From Callorhinus ursinus (lineage: Eukaryota > Chordata > Mammalia > Carnivora > Otariidae), in NCBI RefSeq assembly GCF_003265705.1, contig NW_020312894.1, forward strand, positions 7,348,223 through 7,412,222: a stretch of DNA of 64,000 bases, given 5' to 3'. The notes beneath the pieces are model-generated. The model saw only the letters and a list, made by a program, of their open reading frames with translations. It was not told the DNA's origin and did no database searches. The first letter of the stretch is position 1. Every line of letters begins with the position of its first letter. A program made the translations under genes and the position numbers. This document shows positions 22,967-32,420 of this stretch, one piece after another.

Positions 22967-23198
22967 GGTTGCACCCGGGTGACGCAGTAAGTTGAGCGAC
23001 CGTCTCTTGGTTTTGGCTCAGGTCGTTATCTCAGGGTTGTGATCTCGGGGTGATGAGATCAAGCCCCACATCGGGCTCCATGCTCTGAACAAGAGTCGGC
23101 TTGGGTTTCTCTCTCCCTCTCCCTCTGCTCCCCTCTGCCTCCCGCCCCACCCCACCCTGCTCTCGCTCACTCTCAAATAAATCTTTAAAAAAAAATAA
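22967..23198 (+). mobile_element. Can-SINE, older subtype
   Basis: Diverged head 'gcacccgggtgacgcagtaag', 'gtctcttggttttggctcagg' box, 'gatgagatcaagcccc', CT-rich block and 'aaataaatcttt' tail. More decayed than the copy just upstream, so older. Confidence 0.9.
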
Positions 23199-24037
23199 CA
23201 AAATAAAGATATAAAATCTTTAAAGATAACCTCAAATCCTACCTAATACTAATATGTCCAGTTAAAATTACTTGATTCTTTTGTCAGTTTACATATATGA
23301 TTTTTGTAAAGCTCGGGTGTCTTGAAATACATTCACTGAGTCATCCATCCATCCGTGCATCCATCCATCCACCCATGAAATACTTAACTAAGCACCTCCT
23401 ATGGTCTAGGCCCTGTACAACACTTCAAACCAGCACATAAGTTCATGGTTATGAAATGTGATAATAGTCACCGAGGGCAGTTCTTGCCCTCTCTGTGCCA
23501 TTTCACTCCTAAAAAAAAAAATCCTTTGCCGCCCTAAACCAGGGATGTCAATATGGTTGGGGGTTTTGTAGTATTTATTAATAATTTCCCACCGACTTCC
23601 AAAAAAAGCACTGTAGGTGGTTATAGTTAAAACAGGTATACAACCCTCCAGTTAATAACCAGCAAGTCAAAATAAAAATCAGAAACTCCTTCCAACCGTT
23701 TCTCAGTCCCATTTTCTGAAGAGCAGGAAGTGCTTCTTGTGTTATCTATCATCACCAAGCAAGAAGATTTTACTCAGCTTTATTGCCCATAATTTGTATT
23801 ATCAGAACAATTGTCTTCCAGATATAAAATTATATGAAAATATTTAAGATGCCTCTTCCAACAACACCCCTCACCCACAGCAAGTTCAGAATCCCTTTTC
23901 ACAGAGGAAGGGAGATATTTCCTGGAACATGACAATAGGCTGCTTGGTATCCTTGAGCATTACATATTGACTTTGAGCTTCCTATGAGCCAAGGCAACAA
24001 GGAATCATGATGATTTACACTGTTTTAATTATCTGTT
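23199..24037. other. Mostly unannotated; (ATCC)n at 23343-23372
   Basis: A short tetranucleotide tract (ATCC units with one GTGC interruption) lies at 23343-23372. The rest is AT-rich and unassigned, possibly continuing an old L1 fragment to about 23310. Confidence 0.35.
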
Positions 24038-24052
24038 AAAAGCAAACCATTA

Positions 24053-24222
24053 GGGGCTCCTGGGTGGCTCAGTCGGTTAAGCGTCTGCCTTCGGCTCAGG
24101 TCATGATCTCAGGGTCTTGGGATTGAGTCCCAAGTCAGCCTCCCTGCCCAGCCTCCCTCTCCCTCTGCCCCTCCCCACAGCATGTTCTCTCTCTCTCTCT
24201 AATAAAATCTTAAAAAAAAAAA
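24053..24222 (+). mobile_element. Can-SINE with perfect 15-base duplication
   Basis: Head ggggctcctgggtggctcag, tRNA-like 'gggattgagtccc', a shortened middle and an A-rich tail. Target duplication aaaagcaaaccatta at 24038-24052 and 24223-24237 is perfect. Confidence 0.96.
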
Positions 24223-24354
24223 AAAAGCAAACCATTAATTCTTCAAGAGAGATGAACTTTATTTTCTTTTGAAGGAGTGCAGAGCAGAGATCCAGAAACT
24301 CCCATGGGTTAAGGGAGAATCTGAACCAGCTCTTGCTGCCTGCCCCAGACTCCT

Positions 24355-24391
24355 CGTGTGTGTGTGTGCACGCACGCGTGTGTGTGCGCGT
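24355..24391. repeat. GT/GC alternating tract
   Basis: Thirty-seven bases of alternating purine-pyrimidine (GT runs with GCACGCACGC and GCGC insertions), extended to about 24409 by GTGAGTGT units. It gives His-Thr-rich chance frames on the minus strand. Confidence 0.8.
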
Positions 24392-24409
24392 GAGTGTGTG
24401 TGAGTGTGT

Positions 24410-24889
24410 AGTGGCAGGGGTGGGGGAGAGGGTGGCCAAAGGAAGTGGACTGATGGCCTGTGGTAGGATGGAACCCATGGCTTCCCGGAGGACGCAGAAA
24501 GCACCTGAAAGTTAAGAAGTCCTGTGTGTCCATGGGGAACGTGGCCCTGTGGGAGGGGTTGGGGAGTATGCTGTGGAGGATACTGGCAGCATCTCAGAGA
24601 ATTGGCTGTACCAGCCCTACAACAGGAGGGGAATGGTTATGGCCCCAGGAATAATGTTCTTGCCCTGTCTGTGCTGAGAGCTATACCAGTTATACCAGCC
24701 CCCACACTGCACTACTGGGGCTCCCCTGGGCTAGATCCCTCATCTAGAGAGCTAGGACCCCTCCCCCAGAGCCTTAGGGTTGGAAAACACCCCCCATCTG
24801 AAACCCAAATTCGAGTGCCCTGAAAGGAAGAGACTCCCCGAACAGGGGAGAAATCACTTTGATAAGGAGTTTGAACTTTATGCATCAAA
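24410..24889. other. Unannotated sequence
   Basis: GC-moderate unique DNA with overlapping chance frames. No family, exon or RNA recognised. Confidence 0.35.
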
Positions 24890-24903
24890 AGAGACCCAAA
24901 GAG

Positions 24904-25102
24904 GGGCACCTGGGTGGCTCAGTTGGTTAAGCGACTGCCTTCAGCTCGGGTCATGATCCTGGAGTCCCGGGATGGAGTCCCACATCGGGCTCCCTGCTCA
25001 GCAGGGAGTCTGCTTCTCCCTCTGACCCTCTTCCCTCTTGTGCTCTCTGTCTCTCATTCTCTCTCTCCCTCAAATAAATAAATAAAATCTTAAAAAAAAA
25101 AG
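24904..25102 (+). mobile_element. Can-SINE
   Basis: Head ggggcacctgggtggctcag, body 'ccgggatggagtcccacatc', CT block and (AAATA)n tail. Perfect 14-base target duplication agagacccaaagag at 24890-24903 and 25103-25116. Confidence 0.96.
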
Positions 25103-25116
25103 AGAGACCCAAAGAG

Positions 25117-25738
25117 CTGGTTAACCCAGAAGAAGCAGAATCGAACCAGAAGACACCAAGTTACCTTTCTTTGGCAACATCAAGTGGGAATGGAGGCTCC
25201 TAGGCAAATGAGTTGAGTTCCCCAGAATAAAGAAAAACCTTCCTCTCTACATGCCTGAGAAGTGTGTGCATTTCAAACCCCTCCCACTTTGGAAGCTTGG
25301 TGAATGAGATCACCTGAACAAATGAGGCATTCCCAGTGATTGGGTTTTTCTCTTTAGCTCAGACCACCAGGAAAAAGTGATTCTGGCTCTTCAACAAGGA
25401 AAAAAATAGTGTTAGATGTAACCTTTTGAACTCTATATTAATTCTTCTTCCTCAGTATGAAAGTACTATGTGGAAGACTTATTCTCAGTAATCAAAAGTT
25501 TATTTTCTACTTTCTAGATCACAGCTTTTTTTTGTTGTTCTGAAATTGATTCTCGGGAGCCTTAAAATCCACTACCCATCTTCTTCTTTTTATTTTGTAA
25601 CCAGTGTCTGACAACACATTTAATTCTTGGGCTTTCCTTTTTTTTTTTTTTAACCCCCCTCTAAAGATTAGATTGCAGTTACGTTAGTAAACAAAACAAA
25701 CAAAACCTTTCAAATAAGATGCATCTTTAATGTTTCAA
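25117..25738. other. Unannotated AT-rich sequence
   Basis: No repeat family or exon was recognised. A T-rich run lies at 25638-25651. Confidence 0.35.
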
Positions 25739-25750
25739 AGGTAACTAACT

Positions 25751-25954
25751 GGGGCGCCTGGGTGGCTCAGTCGGTTAGGCGTCCACCTTCAGCTCAGGTC
25801 ATGATCCCACGGTCCTGAGATCAAGTCCCACATCGGGCCCCTTGTTCAGTGGGGAGTCTGCATCTCCCTCTGCCTGCTCTGCCTGCCGCTCCCCCTGCTT
25901 GTGCTCTCTCTCTCTCTGACAAATAAATAAATAAAATATTTTAAAAAAACAAAA
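25751..25954 (+). mobile_element. Can-SINE
   Basis: Head ggggcgcctgggtggctcag, 'gagatcaagtcccacatcgg', CT block and (AAAT)n tail. Target duplication gtaactaact at 25741-25750 and 25955-25964. Confidence 0.95.
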
Positions 25955-26049
25955 GTAACTAACTTTGCCTTTTCTGAGTCCCTGCTAATGAATGTGTATC
26001 TATGTAAATAGAAGCCCTTCTTGAAATGGGGGAGAAAAGTGGTCAAAAT

Positions 26050-26274
26050 AAGGCAGACAGGGATCCAAGCCTACCTCCTCACTCCCTAGCAGTGTGACCT
26101 TGGGGAAGTCAGTAAGTCTTTGAAGCTCAGTTTCCTTCATCTGTAAAATGGGAATAATACTAGTATCTCTCGTAAGGGTCTGCTATGAGGATTAAAGATG
26201 CATGTCCATGGCTTAGCCCAGTGCCAGGCACCCTAGTGAGCCATGGAGAAACATTTGTTGCTACTATTGTTATT
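26050..26274 (+). mobile_element. MIR SINE interrupted at its 3' end
   Basis: In MIR order: 'ctagcagtgtgaccttggggaag' (26086-26108), 'ctcagtttccttcatctgtaaaatgggaataat' (26127-26159), 'tatgaggattaaagatgc', 'agcccagtgccaggcaccct' and 'tgttgctactattgttatta'. A Can-SINE has inserted within the last segment. Confidence 0.88.
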
Positions 26275-26468
26275 ATTTTTTTAAGATTTTATTTATTTAT
26301 TTGACAGAGAGAGACACAGGGAGAGAGGGAACACAGCAGGGGGAGTGGGAGAGGGAGAAGCAGGCTTCTCGAGGAGCAGGGAGCCCGATGGGGGGCTCAA
26401 TCCCAGGACCCTGGGATCATGACCAGAGCTGAAGGCAGACACTTAACGACTGAGCCACCCAGGCGACC
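26275..26468 (-). mobile_element. Can-SINE inside a MIR
   Basis: Reverse-oriented element from 'aagattttatttatttattt' to 'gagccacccaggcgaccc'. Perfect 14-base target duplication ctactattgttatt at 26261-26274 and 26469-26482. The duplicated site is the 3' end of the older MIR. Confidence 0.96.
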
Positions 26469-27268
26469 CTACTATTGTTATTTTTATGACTCTTCTTTTT
26501 TATGTCTGTCAAAATCCATGTTGGAACACCAGAAGTTGAACCTGATGATTAAACAGGATTAGATGGGAAGAGATCATGGAGGGTACTGAAAAATTAACGT
26601 TTCAGTATGATATTCTACAATGTTAACACAGAGAAATAAAAATTGGTAAATGGCATTTATTCTGTAAATTAGCTGAAATGTACTTAAAATATTTTCTCTG
26701 TATCTTAATGTTTTTTTCTTACTGAAAAATACCTTTATGTCTAGTAATCAAAATAAACCAAGAGGTTTGTAAGACAAAAGCTAGTTTGCAACATTTAAAA
26801 AATATTGTGGTATAATGTATATAACATAAAATTTATCATTTTGTCTATTTTTAAGTGTATAGTTCACAATGTTTTGTAACTCACCGCCATCACCCGTTTC
26901 TAGAACTTTTTCAGCACTCTGAAAACAGAAACTCTGTGCCCATTATACAATAACTCCCCTTTCTCCCTCCCCCCAGCCCTTGGTAATCTCCCTTCTATTG
27001 TCTCTGTGAATTTGCCTATTCTAGATAGCTTGTATGTGGCATAATATAATATTTGTCCTTTTGCGTCTGGTTTATTTCCCTTAGCATAGTGTCCTCAAGG
27101 TTCATCCCTATGAGAGCAGGTATCAGAACTTCATTCCTTTTGAAGACTGAATAATATTCCATTTCACATATATATCCATATTTTGTTTATCCATTCATTC
27201 TTGGATGGACATTTGAGTTATTCACACCTTTTGGCTATTGTGAATAATTCTGTGAACATTGGTGTTCA

Positions 27269-27467
27269 ATTTTTTTTAAAGATTTTATTTATTTATTTAT
27301 TTGACAGAGACACAGGGAGAGAGGGAACACAAGCAGGGGGAGTGGGAGAGGGAGAAGCAGGCTTCCCGCAGAGCAGGGAGCCCGATGCGGGGCTCGATCC
27401 CAGGATCCTGGGATCATGACCTGAGCCGAAGGCAGATGCTTAACGACTGAGCCACACAGATGCCCCC
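27269..27467 (-). mobile_element. Can-SINE nested in L1ME
   Basis: Reverse-oriented full element, with 'aaagattttatttatttatt' tail complement, 'ggctcgatcccaggatcctg' and head 'gagccacacagatgcccc'. It lies in the same orientation as its host L1. The flanks CAATTTTT and CAACTTTTT are similar but not a clean duplication. Confidence 0.93.
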
Positions 27468-27806
27468 AACTTTTTCTGAGACCCTTTTCATTCTTTTGGG
27501 GAAACACCTAAAATTGGAATTACTGGATCATATAGTAAATCTACGTTACTTTTTGAGAACCTACCATACTGTTTTCCATAGTGCGTGTACCAATTTACGT
27601 TCCTGCCAGCAGTGCATATGTTTGCTCATTTCTCCACATCTTTACCATCACTTGTTATTATGGTTTATAATAGCCATCCCTATGGACGTGAAGTGGTATA
27701 TACTGTGGTTTTGATTAGCATTTCCCAGATGATTAGTGATGCTGAGCATCTTTTCATGTGCACATTGGGCGTTTGTATATCTTCCTTTAAGAAATGTCTG
27801 TTCAAG

Positions 27807-27981
27807 TGACGCCTGGGTGGCTCAGTTGGTTAAGTATCTGCCTTCTTCAGCTCAGGTCATGATCCTGGGGTCCTGGGATTGAGTCCCCCATGGGGGCTCC
27901 TTGCTCAGTGGGGAGCCGGCTTCTCCCTCTGCCGGCCACTCCCCCTATTTGTCTCTCTGACAAATAAAATCTTAAAAAAAA
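27807..27981 (+). mobile_element. Can-SINE nested in L1ME
   Basis: Head 'tgacgcctgggtggctcagt' with the first bases lost, 'gggattgagtcccccatggg', a CT block and an A11 tail. Target duplication aaatgtctgttcaag at 27792-27806 and aaatgtctcttcaag at 27982-27996 (14 of 15). It is opposite in orientation to the host L1. Confidence 0.95.
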
Positions 27982-28035
27982 AAATGTCTCTTCAAGCCTT
28001 TGCTCATTTTTGAATTGGGCTGGGTTTTTGGTTCG

Positions 28036-29129
28036 TTTTTTAGAACGTTAAAAAAACAATTGGAGTTTGAAATAATTCACATGCTGCTGTTAAATGGGTT
28101 TAATATTTTAAAATACAGGGTGTCAAACTGAAATGAAAGATAATTTTTGTCTCTGAGGATGCCTGCTTTTTAAACACTCTCCAAACAAGAAGGGTGAGAC
28201 CACGCATTCCTGTTACACAAGAAAACGAATAAGTGATAGGAAACACCAGCTGACTTTTTGTGGTTTCTGGGAGAGAAGAGATGGCCACTCAGAACCAATG
28301 ATCATCTGTGAAATGAGGAAGCATTTCTGCTTTAGTTACGGTCATTTACAGTTTATGCCTAAGAAACAAAATCACCTGCTGGCAGCCCAGTAGCCTGGGG
28401 GTGGGCGGGTCTAATCGTCCAGAACTATCCTAGGCCGCATGACCTTGAGGCAGCACTGCTGAGGGGAGGAGGGCCCTGACGATGCTTGTGACGATTTGGG
28501 GTCGCCAGAAGATGGAGACAACTGGGCGGGCACGTCTGGGAGTTTTTCCGACTGAACCACAGACCCCAGAGCCACGTAGCTGGGCTGGCCCGGCCTATTC
28601 AGGCCGTGTGATAAACATCTTAGTTACTGAGCTAGCGGGTGTGAAATGCCTGGGCCATCACTGTGGGAGGTCTTCCCTCGAGTTTTAAAAACCTACTGTT
28701 TGATGATGAAACAATCATTAGGAGTCAAGCGCCCCCTCCCCCCTCCCCCCCATGGCCGGCCGTACTTGCCACATCTGGGTGCACTTTAGCAAACCAGCAG
28801 TGAGCACCTCTCCCCTGCTGCGGGCCGGAGCAGGAGTTTTTTTTTTTTAAATGTTAATAGACGGACAGGCCTAGAGCAGCTCTCCTCGGGATGCAGGAAG
28901 GGTTCCGCGGTTCCGCTGCCCTTCCTGTGGCCTCCAGGCCCTACCTGACGTTTCCTCGGCACCGTGGGGTGCGGTGCCCTGCCGGGACGTCAGAGGCCAA
29001 ACCAAGCGTCTGGGCTTCCAGAATAGCCATGCCTGCGGCCTGCAAAGGCCCGACCTCACACCCCTCTTCATGCCTTTCCTGCTCAACGTCTCAATCCAGT
29101 TCTTAACATCTCAATATAGTTTTAAAACA
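28036..29129. other. Unique DNA leading into the CpG island
   Basis: No transposon recognised. CpG frequency rises from about 28890 rightward. C-rich low complexity lies at 28731-28751 and a T11 run at 28838-28850. No exon could be defined. Confidence 0.4.
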
Positions 29130-29463
29130 TCGACACTGGGGGCTCCGTTCAGCTTCCACGGGGGCTCTTGGACGATGCGCGGCGACCTCGGGGAAGTGAG
29201 AGGAGTTCGAGGGGCTCTAGGGCGCAGGGGGAAGAGCCTTCCCAATCCTTGGCCGCCGACCCCCTTCGCAAACAGGGCTCCAGTGCCGCAGGTCACGGGC
29301 ATTGAATTTAATCTAGGTGCGGCCGGCGCGCGGCCTGATCCCTAGCTTTGGTGTCCAGACTGTAACCTCGCGGCGTCGGGGCGCCGCGCAAGCCTAGGAC
29401 CCCTACTCTGGAGCCCGCGTCTCCGTCCCGCGAGGCCGGGCGCTCCCACCCAAAGCAAGGCTT

Positions 29464-29473
29464 TTAAAAATAG
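29464..29473 (+). promoter_or_regulatory. MEF2-like site
   Basis: TTAAAAATAG matches the MEF2 consensus YTAWWWWTAR exactly. It stands alone as an AT-rich island within the CpG-rich DNA. Binding is not shown. Confidence 0.3.
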
Positions 29474-29859
29474 CCCCGGCGAGATCCAGGCAACAGGAAG
29501 GAACATTTTTTTTTTTTAATGTGTAAAAAATGTTTTGCTTCTTGTAGGGAACACAACCGCTGCAAGTTCCAGCACACAGGGCCCCTCCCGCGCACCCACA
29601 GCCATCGCCGCCTCTCCGGCAAGGCGCGGGTACCGTCTCCCGGATCCGGATTTGGGGAGCGCAAGTGCCCCCTGTGGCCGGCCCGCGCCTGACCCCGCGG
29701 GCCAGAGAAGGCAGAAGCAGCCGGCGCGCGGCCCAGGAGGAAGTTGGAGCCGCGGGGCCGGGAAGGGGGCAGGTCGGCGCCGCGGACCAGGCGGGGGCCC
29801 GATGGGGCCAGGGCCACCCCGGGGCGCTGCGCCCAGGCCGGCCTGGGCTCGCGTCCCCC

Positions 29860-29889
29860 CACGTGGCCGGCCGCCCGGGGCCCCACGTG
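29860..29889. promoter_or_regulatory. Paired CACGTG E-boxes
   Basis: Two CACGTGG motifs at 29860-29866 and 29884-29890 are 24 bases apart start to start, in near-identical context (ccccacgtgg). This is the palindromic site used by USF, MYC/MAX and TFE-type bHLH-ZIP factors. CpG-containing E-boxes are common in promoters. Confidence 0.4.
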
Positions 29890-30072
29890 GAAGGGGCGGA
29901 GGAAGAAGGGGAGCGAAGGGAGGGCACGACTGCCGGCCGCTGTAGCGGGACCCCCGCCCCCGCCGCCGAGGCCCCAGTGTTTCGCGAGGGCCTCCCGGGC
30001 GGGGCCGGGCCGGGGAGTGCCCGCCGCGCCCGGCCCCCTCGCCCGCCAGCCGCGCCTGTGTGCACTTTCGCG

Positions 30073-30178
30073 GAGCCACTAATCCCCCGAGAGAGCCGAT
30101 TTGTAGTGAGGAGTATCTGTAGGGGGCGAGGCCGGCCCATGTGGGGTTGTGTCATTGGTTTGCAAAGAGAGACCCCGC
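30073..30178. promoter_or_regulatory. Promoter-like block with inverted CCAAT box
   Basis: A less GC-skewed segment: 'gccactaatcccccgagag', 'ccgatttgtagtgaggagta' and 'tgtcattggtttgcaaagag' at 30150-30169. ATTGG (30154-30158) is an inverted CCAAT box (NF-Y type), directly followed by TTTGCAAA. It has the look of a constrained proximal promoter block. Confidence 0.4.
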
Positions 30179-30186
30179 CTTTACCC

Positions 30187-30213
30187 AAAAAAAAAAAAAA
30201 AAAAAAAAAAAAA
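30187..30213 (+). repeat. A27 homopolymer within the CpG island
   Basis: An uninterrupted run of about 27 A. No retroelement body precedes it and no target-site duplication is evident. It may exclude nucleosomes. Exact length is likely unstable and prone to sequencing error. Confidence 0.85.
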
Positions 30214-30524
30214 GGAGCGAGGAGTGAGCGAGCGGCGACCCTCACCTCGCCTCCCGCCTCGCTCCTGCGCAGCCGGCGGGCACCGGGCGACGCGGCCGGC
30301 GCCGCTTCTTTCCCTTTCCCTTTCTCTCCGTTTTCCGCCTCCTTCCCGGGAGGAGAAAACAAATAAAGAAGAGCAAATAGCCGGGAGGCGCAAGGCATCC
30401 AGGACGCTCCCTCCCCCGATCCAAGTTGGAATTAGCATCCTCTTGGGGGTGAGCGCGGCGCGGGGCGAGCGCGGGCCGGGGACCCCCAACGCAGCCCCCT
30501 CCCGGCCTGCGGGCGCGGGGCTGG

Positions 30525-30719
30525 GACTGGGGTGGGGAGGATCGGGAGCCGGGTGGGCGGAGGAAGGGGGTGGGGTGGGTGGGGAAGTAGGAAGAGGCTC
30601 GGCGGCGAGGGGAGGAGGAGGAAGGGAAGGGGAGGGGTAGGGTGGGGAGGGGAGGGGAGGGGAGAGACAGGGAGGGGAGGGAAGGGCGGGAGGGGGAGGG
30701 GCGGGGAGCTGGAGAGATT
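30525..30719 (+). repeat. G-rich polypurine tract
   Basis: About 195 bases, almost all G/A with a few pyrimidine breaks, and many runs of four or more G (for example gggtggggaggggaggggag near 30640-30659). This composition favours G-quadruplex or triplex structure and is packed with overlapping GC/GA boxes for SP/KLF, MAZ and similar zinc fingers. It lies just upstream of the likely first exon. Confidence 0.85.
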
Positions 30720-30967
30720 AAGTTTTTGTGTGTGTGTCCCTGTGTGCGTGTGTCATTTTAAGGTGGCCCGGGAGCGGCCCAGAGAAGCCGGCGGCGGCCC
30801 GAGGAGCGAGGGACCGAGCCGGGAGCCATGCCGCGCTGAGGGGGGGCCGCACAGCCGCCGCCACCGCCACCGCCGCCGGGTGGGGTGGGAGGGGCGGGAG
30901 CCGCCGCCGCCGCCACCGCCTCCCGGGTGGGCGCCCTTCGCCGTGGACGCCGGCGGCCCGGGACGAG
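30720..30967 (+). other. Likely noncoding first exon (3' end at splice donor)
   Basis: Inferred exon 1 on the plus strand. Its 3' end is set by the donor GACGAG|GTAAGAG at 30967/30968, a strong match to MAG|GTRAGT. Its 5' end is not defined; the start here simply follows the polypurine tract, near a GT-rich segment (30725-30755) that may surround the start site. The sequence is a CGG/CCG-rich leader containing ATG CCG CGC TGA at 30828-30839, a three-codon frame, so no long coding frame begins here. No candidate coding exon was found downstream in the window, so the main start codon would lie beyond 64 kb or in an exon I missed. I do not recognise the gene. Confidence 0.5.
30828..30839 (+). 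CDS. Minimal upstream open reading frame (M-P-R-stop)
   Basis: ATGCCGCGCTGA lies in 'gggagccatgccgcgctgag'. The start context has G at -3 but C at +4. If the exon call is right, this would be a translated or skipped uORF in the leader, able to dampen translation of the main frame. No protein is expected. Confidence 0.3.
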   Translation: MPR

Positions 30968-32420
30968 GTAAGAGGGGCCCCGGGGGAGGGCTGGGGCCGC
31001 TGCCGCCCCCGCCTCACCTGCGGCCGCGGGCTGGGGGCGCCGCGCCCGCGCCTCACTGCGCCACTCGCCGTGTGGGGGGGGGGGGGAGGGCGAAGGACAC
31101 GGAGCCGGCATCCGAGGACATCTTTGGTCTGCGCCCCCGTGTCCCCGCTTGGCGCCCGGGGGTGGGAGCCGGCCTGGAGGTCCTTGCCTGCCGCCCCCCG
31201 CCGCCGATCGCGCCCGCCGGTTGCCGTTTGTGCCAGGATTTTTGTTGTTGTGATGAGAGTTGATGAATGCGAAGTAGGCGGTCACCTTCCTTCCCATCAG
31301 GATTGGCAAAAAAAAAAAAAAAAAGAAAAAAGAAATCCCGAGCGCGGCGGCGTCCGGAGGGCAGCGGCGGCGGCGGCGTCTCGGCGACGGTTTCCTAGGC
31401 GCCCCCGGCTCCTGCTCCCCGAGGCCGGTGGGTGCGCGCGCGGGGGCCGCCCGCGACCCAGGCCGAGCGCGCGGCGCGCCGCGGGGACAATACGGCCGGA
31501 TCCCCCGGGACCGGGAGTCCGAGCGCGCGGGGCCTTAGGCTTGCGGGGCGGGGGTGGGGGGAGAGCGGGGGTCCGCGGGGAAACCGGGGCGCGCGCGGCT
31601 CAGGGCCCCCAGGGGAGCGGCCCCTGCTGGCCGGGGATCCCGCGCGGCGCCCCGAGAGCGCAAGTGAAAGAAGGGAAAGGAGGCGAAGTGGAACCCTTTT
31701 GTTTTGCCGGCCCCGCATTGTTGGCTCCTCCGGGCAGCCCGGGCCACATCTGCCGCCGCCGCCACCACTGCCGCGCCGGGCTGGGCCCGCCAAAGTCGCA
31801 GCGGGGCGGGGGCCCGGGGCTGGCCGGGCGGCGGGCGCGGGCGGGGGCCCAGCGGGCCGGGCATTTCCTCTGCCCGTCCGCGCTCCCGCGGGCACCACTT
31901 CCTCCTCGCCCGCCGCCGCCGCCGCGAACCCGGTCTGCCCGCCTCCCCCTCCCGGACTGCACTTTTCGGGTGGGGCGAACCAAAAAGAAAAAGTTTCGCA
32001 GGAGGGGCTGGCGAGGGCGCGCCCCGGGCGGCGGGGACCCGGCGCGGCGTAGCGACAGCCGGGCCGCCGCGGTCGCCTCTTCCTCCCCGTCCTCTGCGGC
32101 GCAGGACTGACCCGCGAGGCCGAGGGGAAGCGCCTTTCTTTCTCTCCCTCCCGCTTTGCCCAGCGCTCCGGGGCAAGTTGGGCAGAGGCGCGCGGGAGCC
32201 GGGGCGCGCCGGGGCCTTTCTCCGGCGGGAGGCCCCGCGGCGTAGCTGCTTGCCCGCAGCCCACGCAGCGTCCTGGTGCTCGGAGGCCGCGGGCCCGGGA
32301 GCTCGGCGCGGTCACCGCCGGCCGCGGCGAGACACACACGCGCACACACACCCTCCGGTGGCTCGCTCTTGGCCGCGGCGGATGGTCACGGACCCTGAGT
32401 GTGCGTGTGCGCGCGAGTGT

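Larger units (their letters stand above)
26795..28035 (-). mobile_element. L1ME-type fragment split by two Can-SINEs
   Basis: Three L1 pieces at 26795-27268, 27468-27806 and 27982-28035 read continuously on the minus strand. They include 'tataacataaaatttatcat', 'gaaactctgtgcccattata', 'ttccatttcacatatatatcc', 'ggaattactggatcatatag' near 27517, and 'gcatttcccagatgattagtgatgctgagc' (27719-27748). This is the 3' UTR and ORF2 C-terminus. All frames are broken. Confidence 0.85.
29130..32420. promoter_or_regulatory. Large CpG island with promoter
   Basis: About 3.3 kb of GC-rich, CpG-dense DNA, with no recognisable SINE, LINE or LTR. It has GC boxes (for example ggggcgggg at 30700-30708), E-boxes, an inverted CCAAT box and long CGG/CCG-rich stretches (30850-30930, 31900-31925). 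Such islands mark promoters of broadly expressed or developmental genes. Boundaries are judged by eye. Long open frames on both strands (up to 460 codons) are expected in stop-poor GC-rich DNA and are not called as genes. Confidence 0.9.

Noticed and set aside
2424..28035. CRISPR-like array (many similar spaced repeats)
   Set aside because: The repeats are ~200-base SINEs on both strands with target-site duplications and irregular spacing in a mammalian genome.
30187..30213. Poly-A tail of a processed pseudogene
   Set aside because: No gene-like sequence precedes it and no flanking duplication is visible.
29403..30398. 331-codon open frame on the minus strand
   Set aside because: It lies wholly in stop-poor CpG-island DNA, includes a poly-Phe stretch encoded by the A27 run, and has no recognisable domain.
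30728..32110. 460-codon open frame on the plus strand
   Set aside because: It reads through the probable splice donor and is Gly/Pro/Arg/Ala-rich as expected of GC-rich noncoding DNA. An A16 run inside it encodes poly-Lys.
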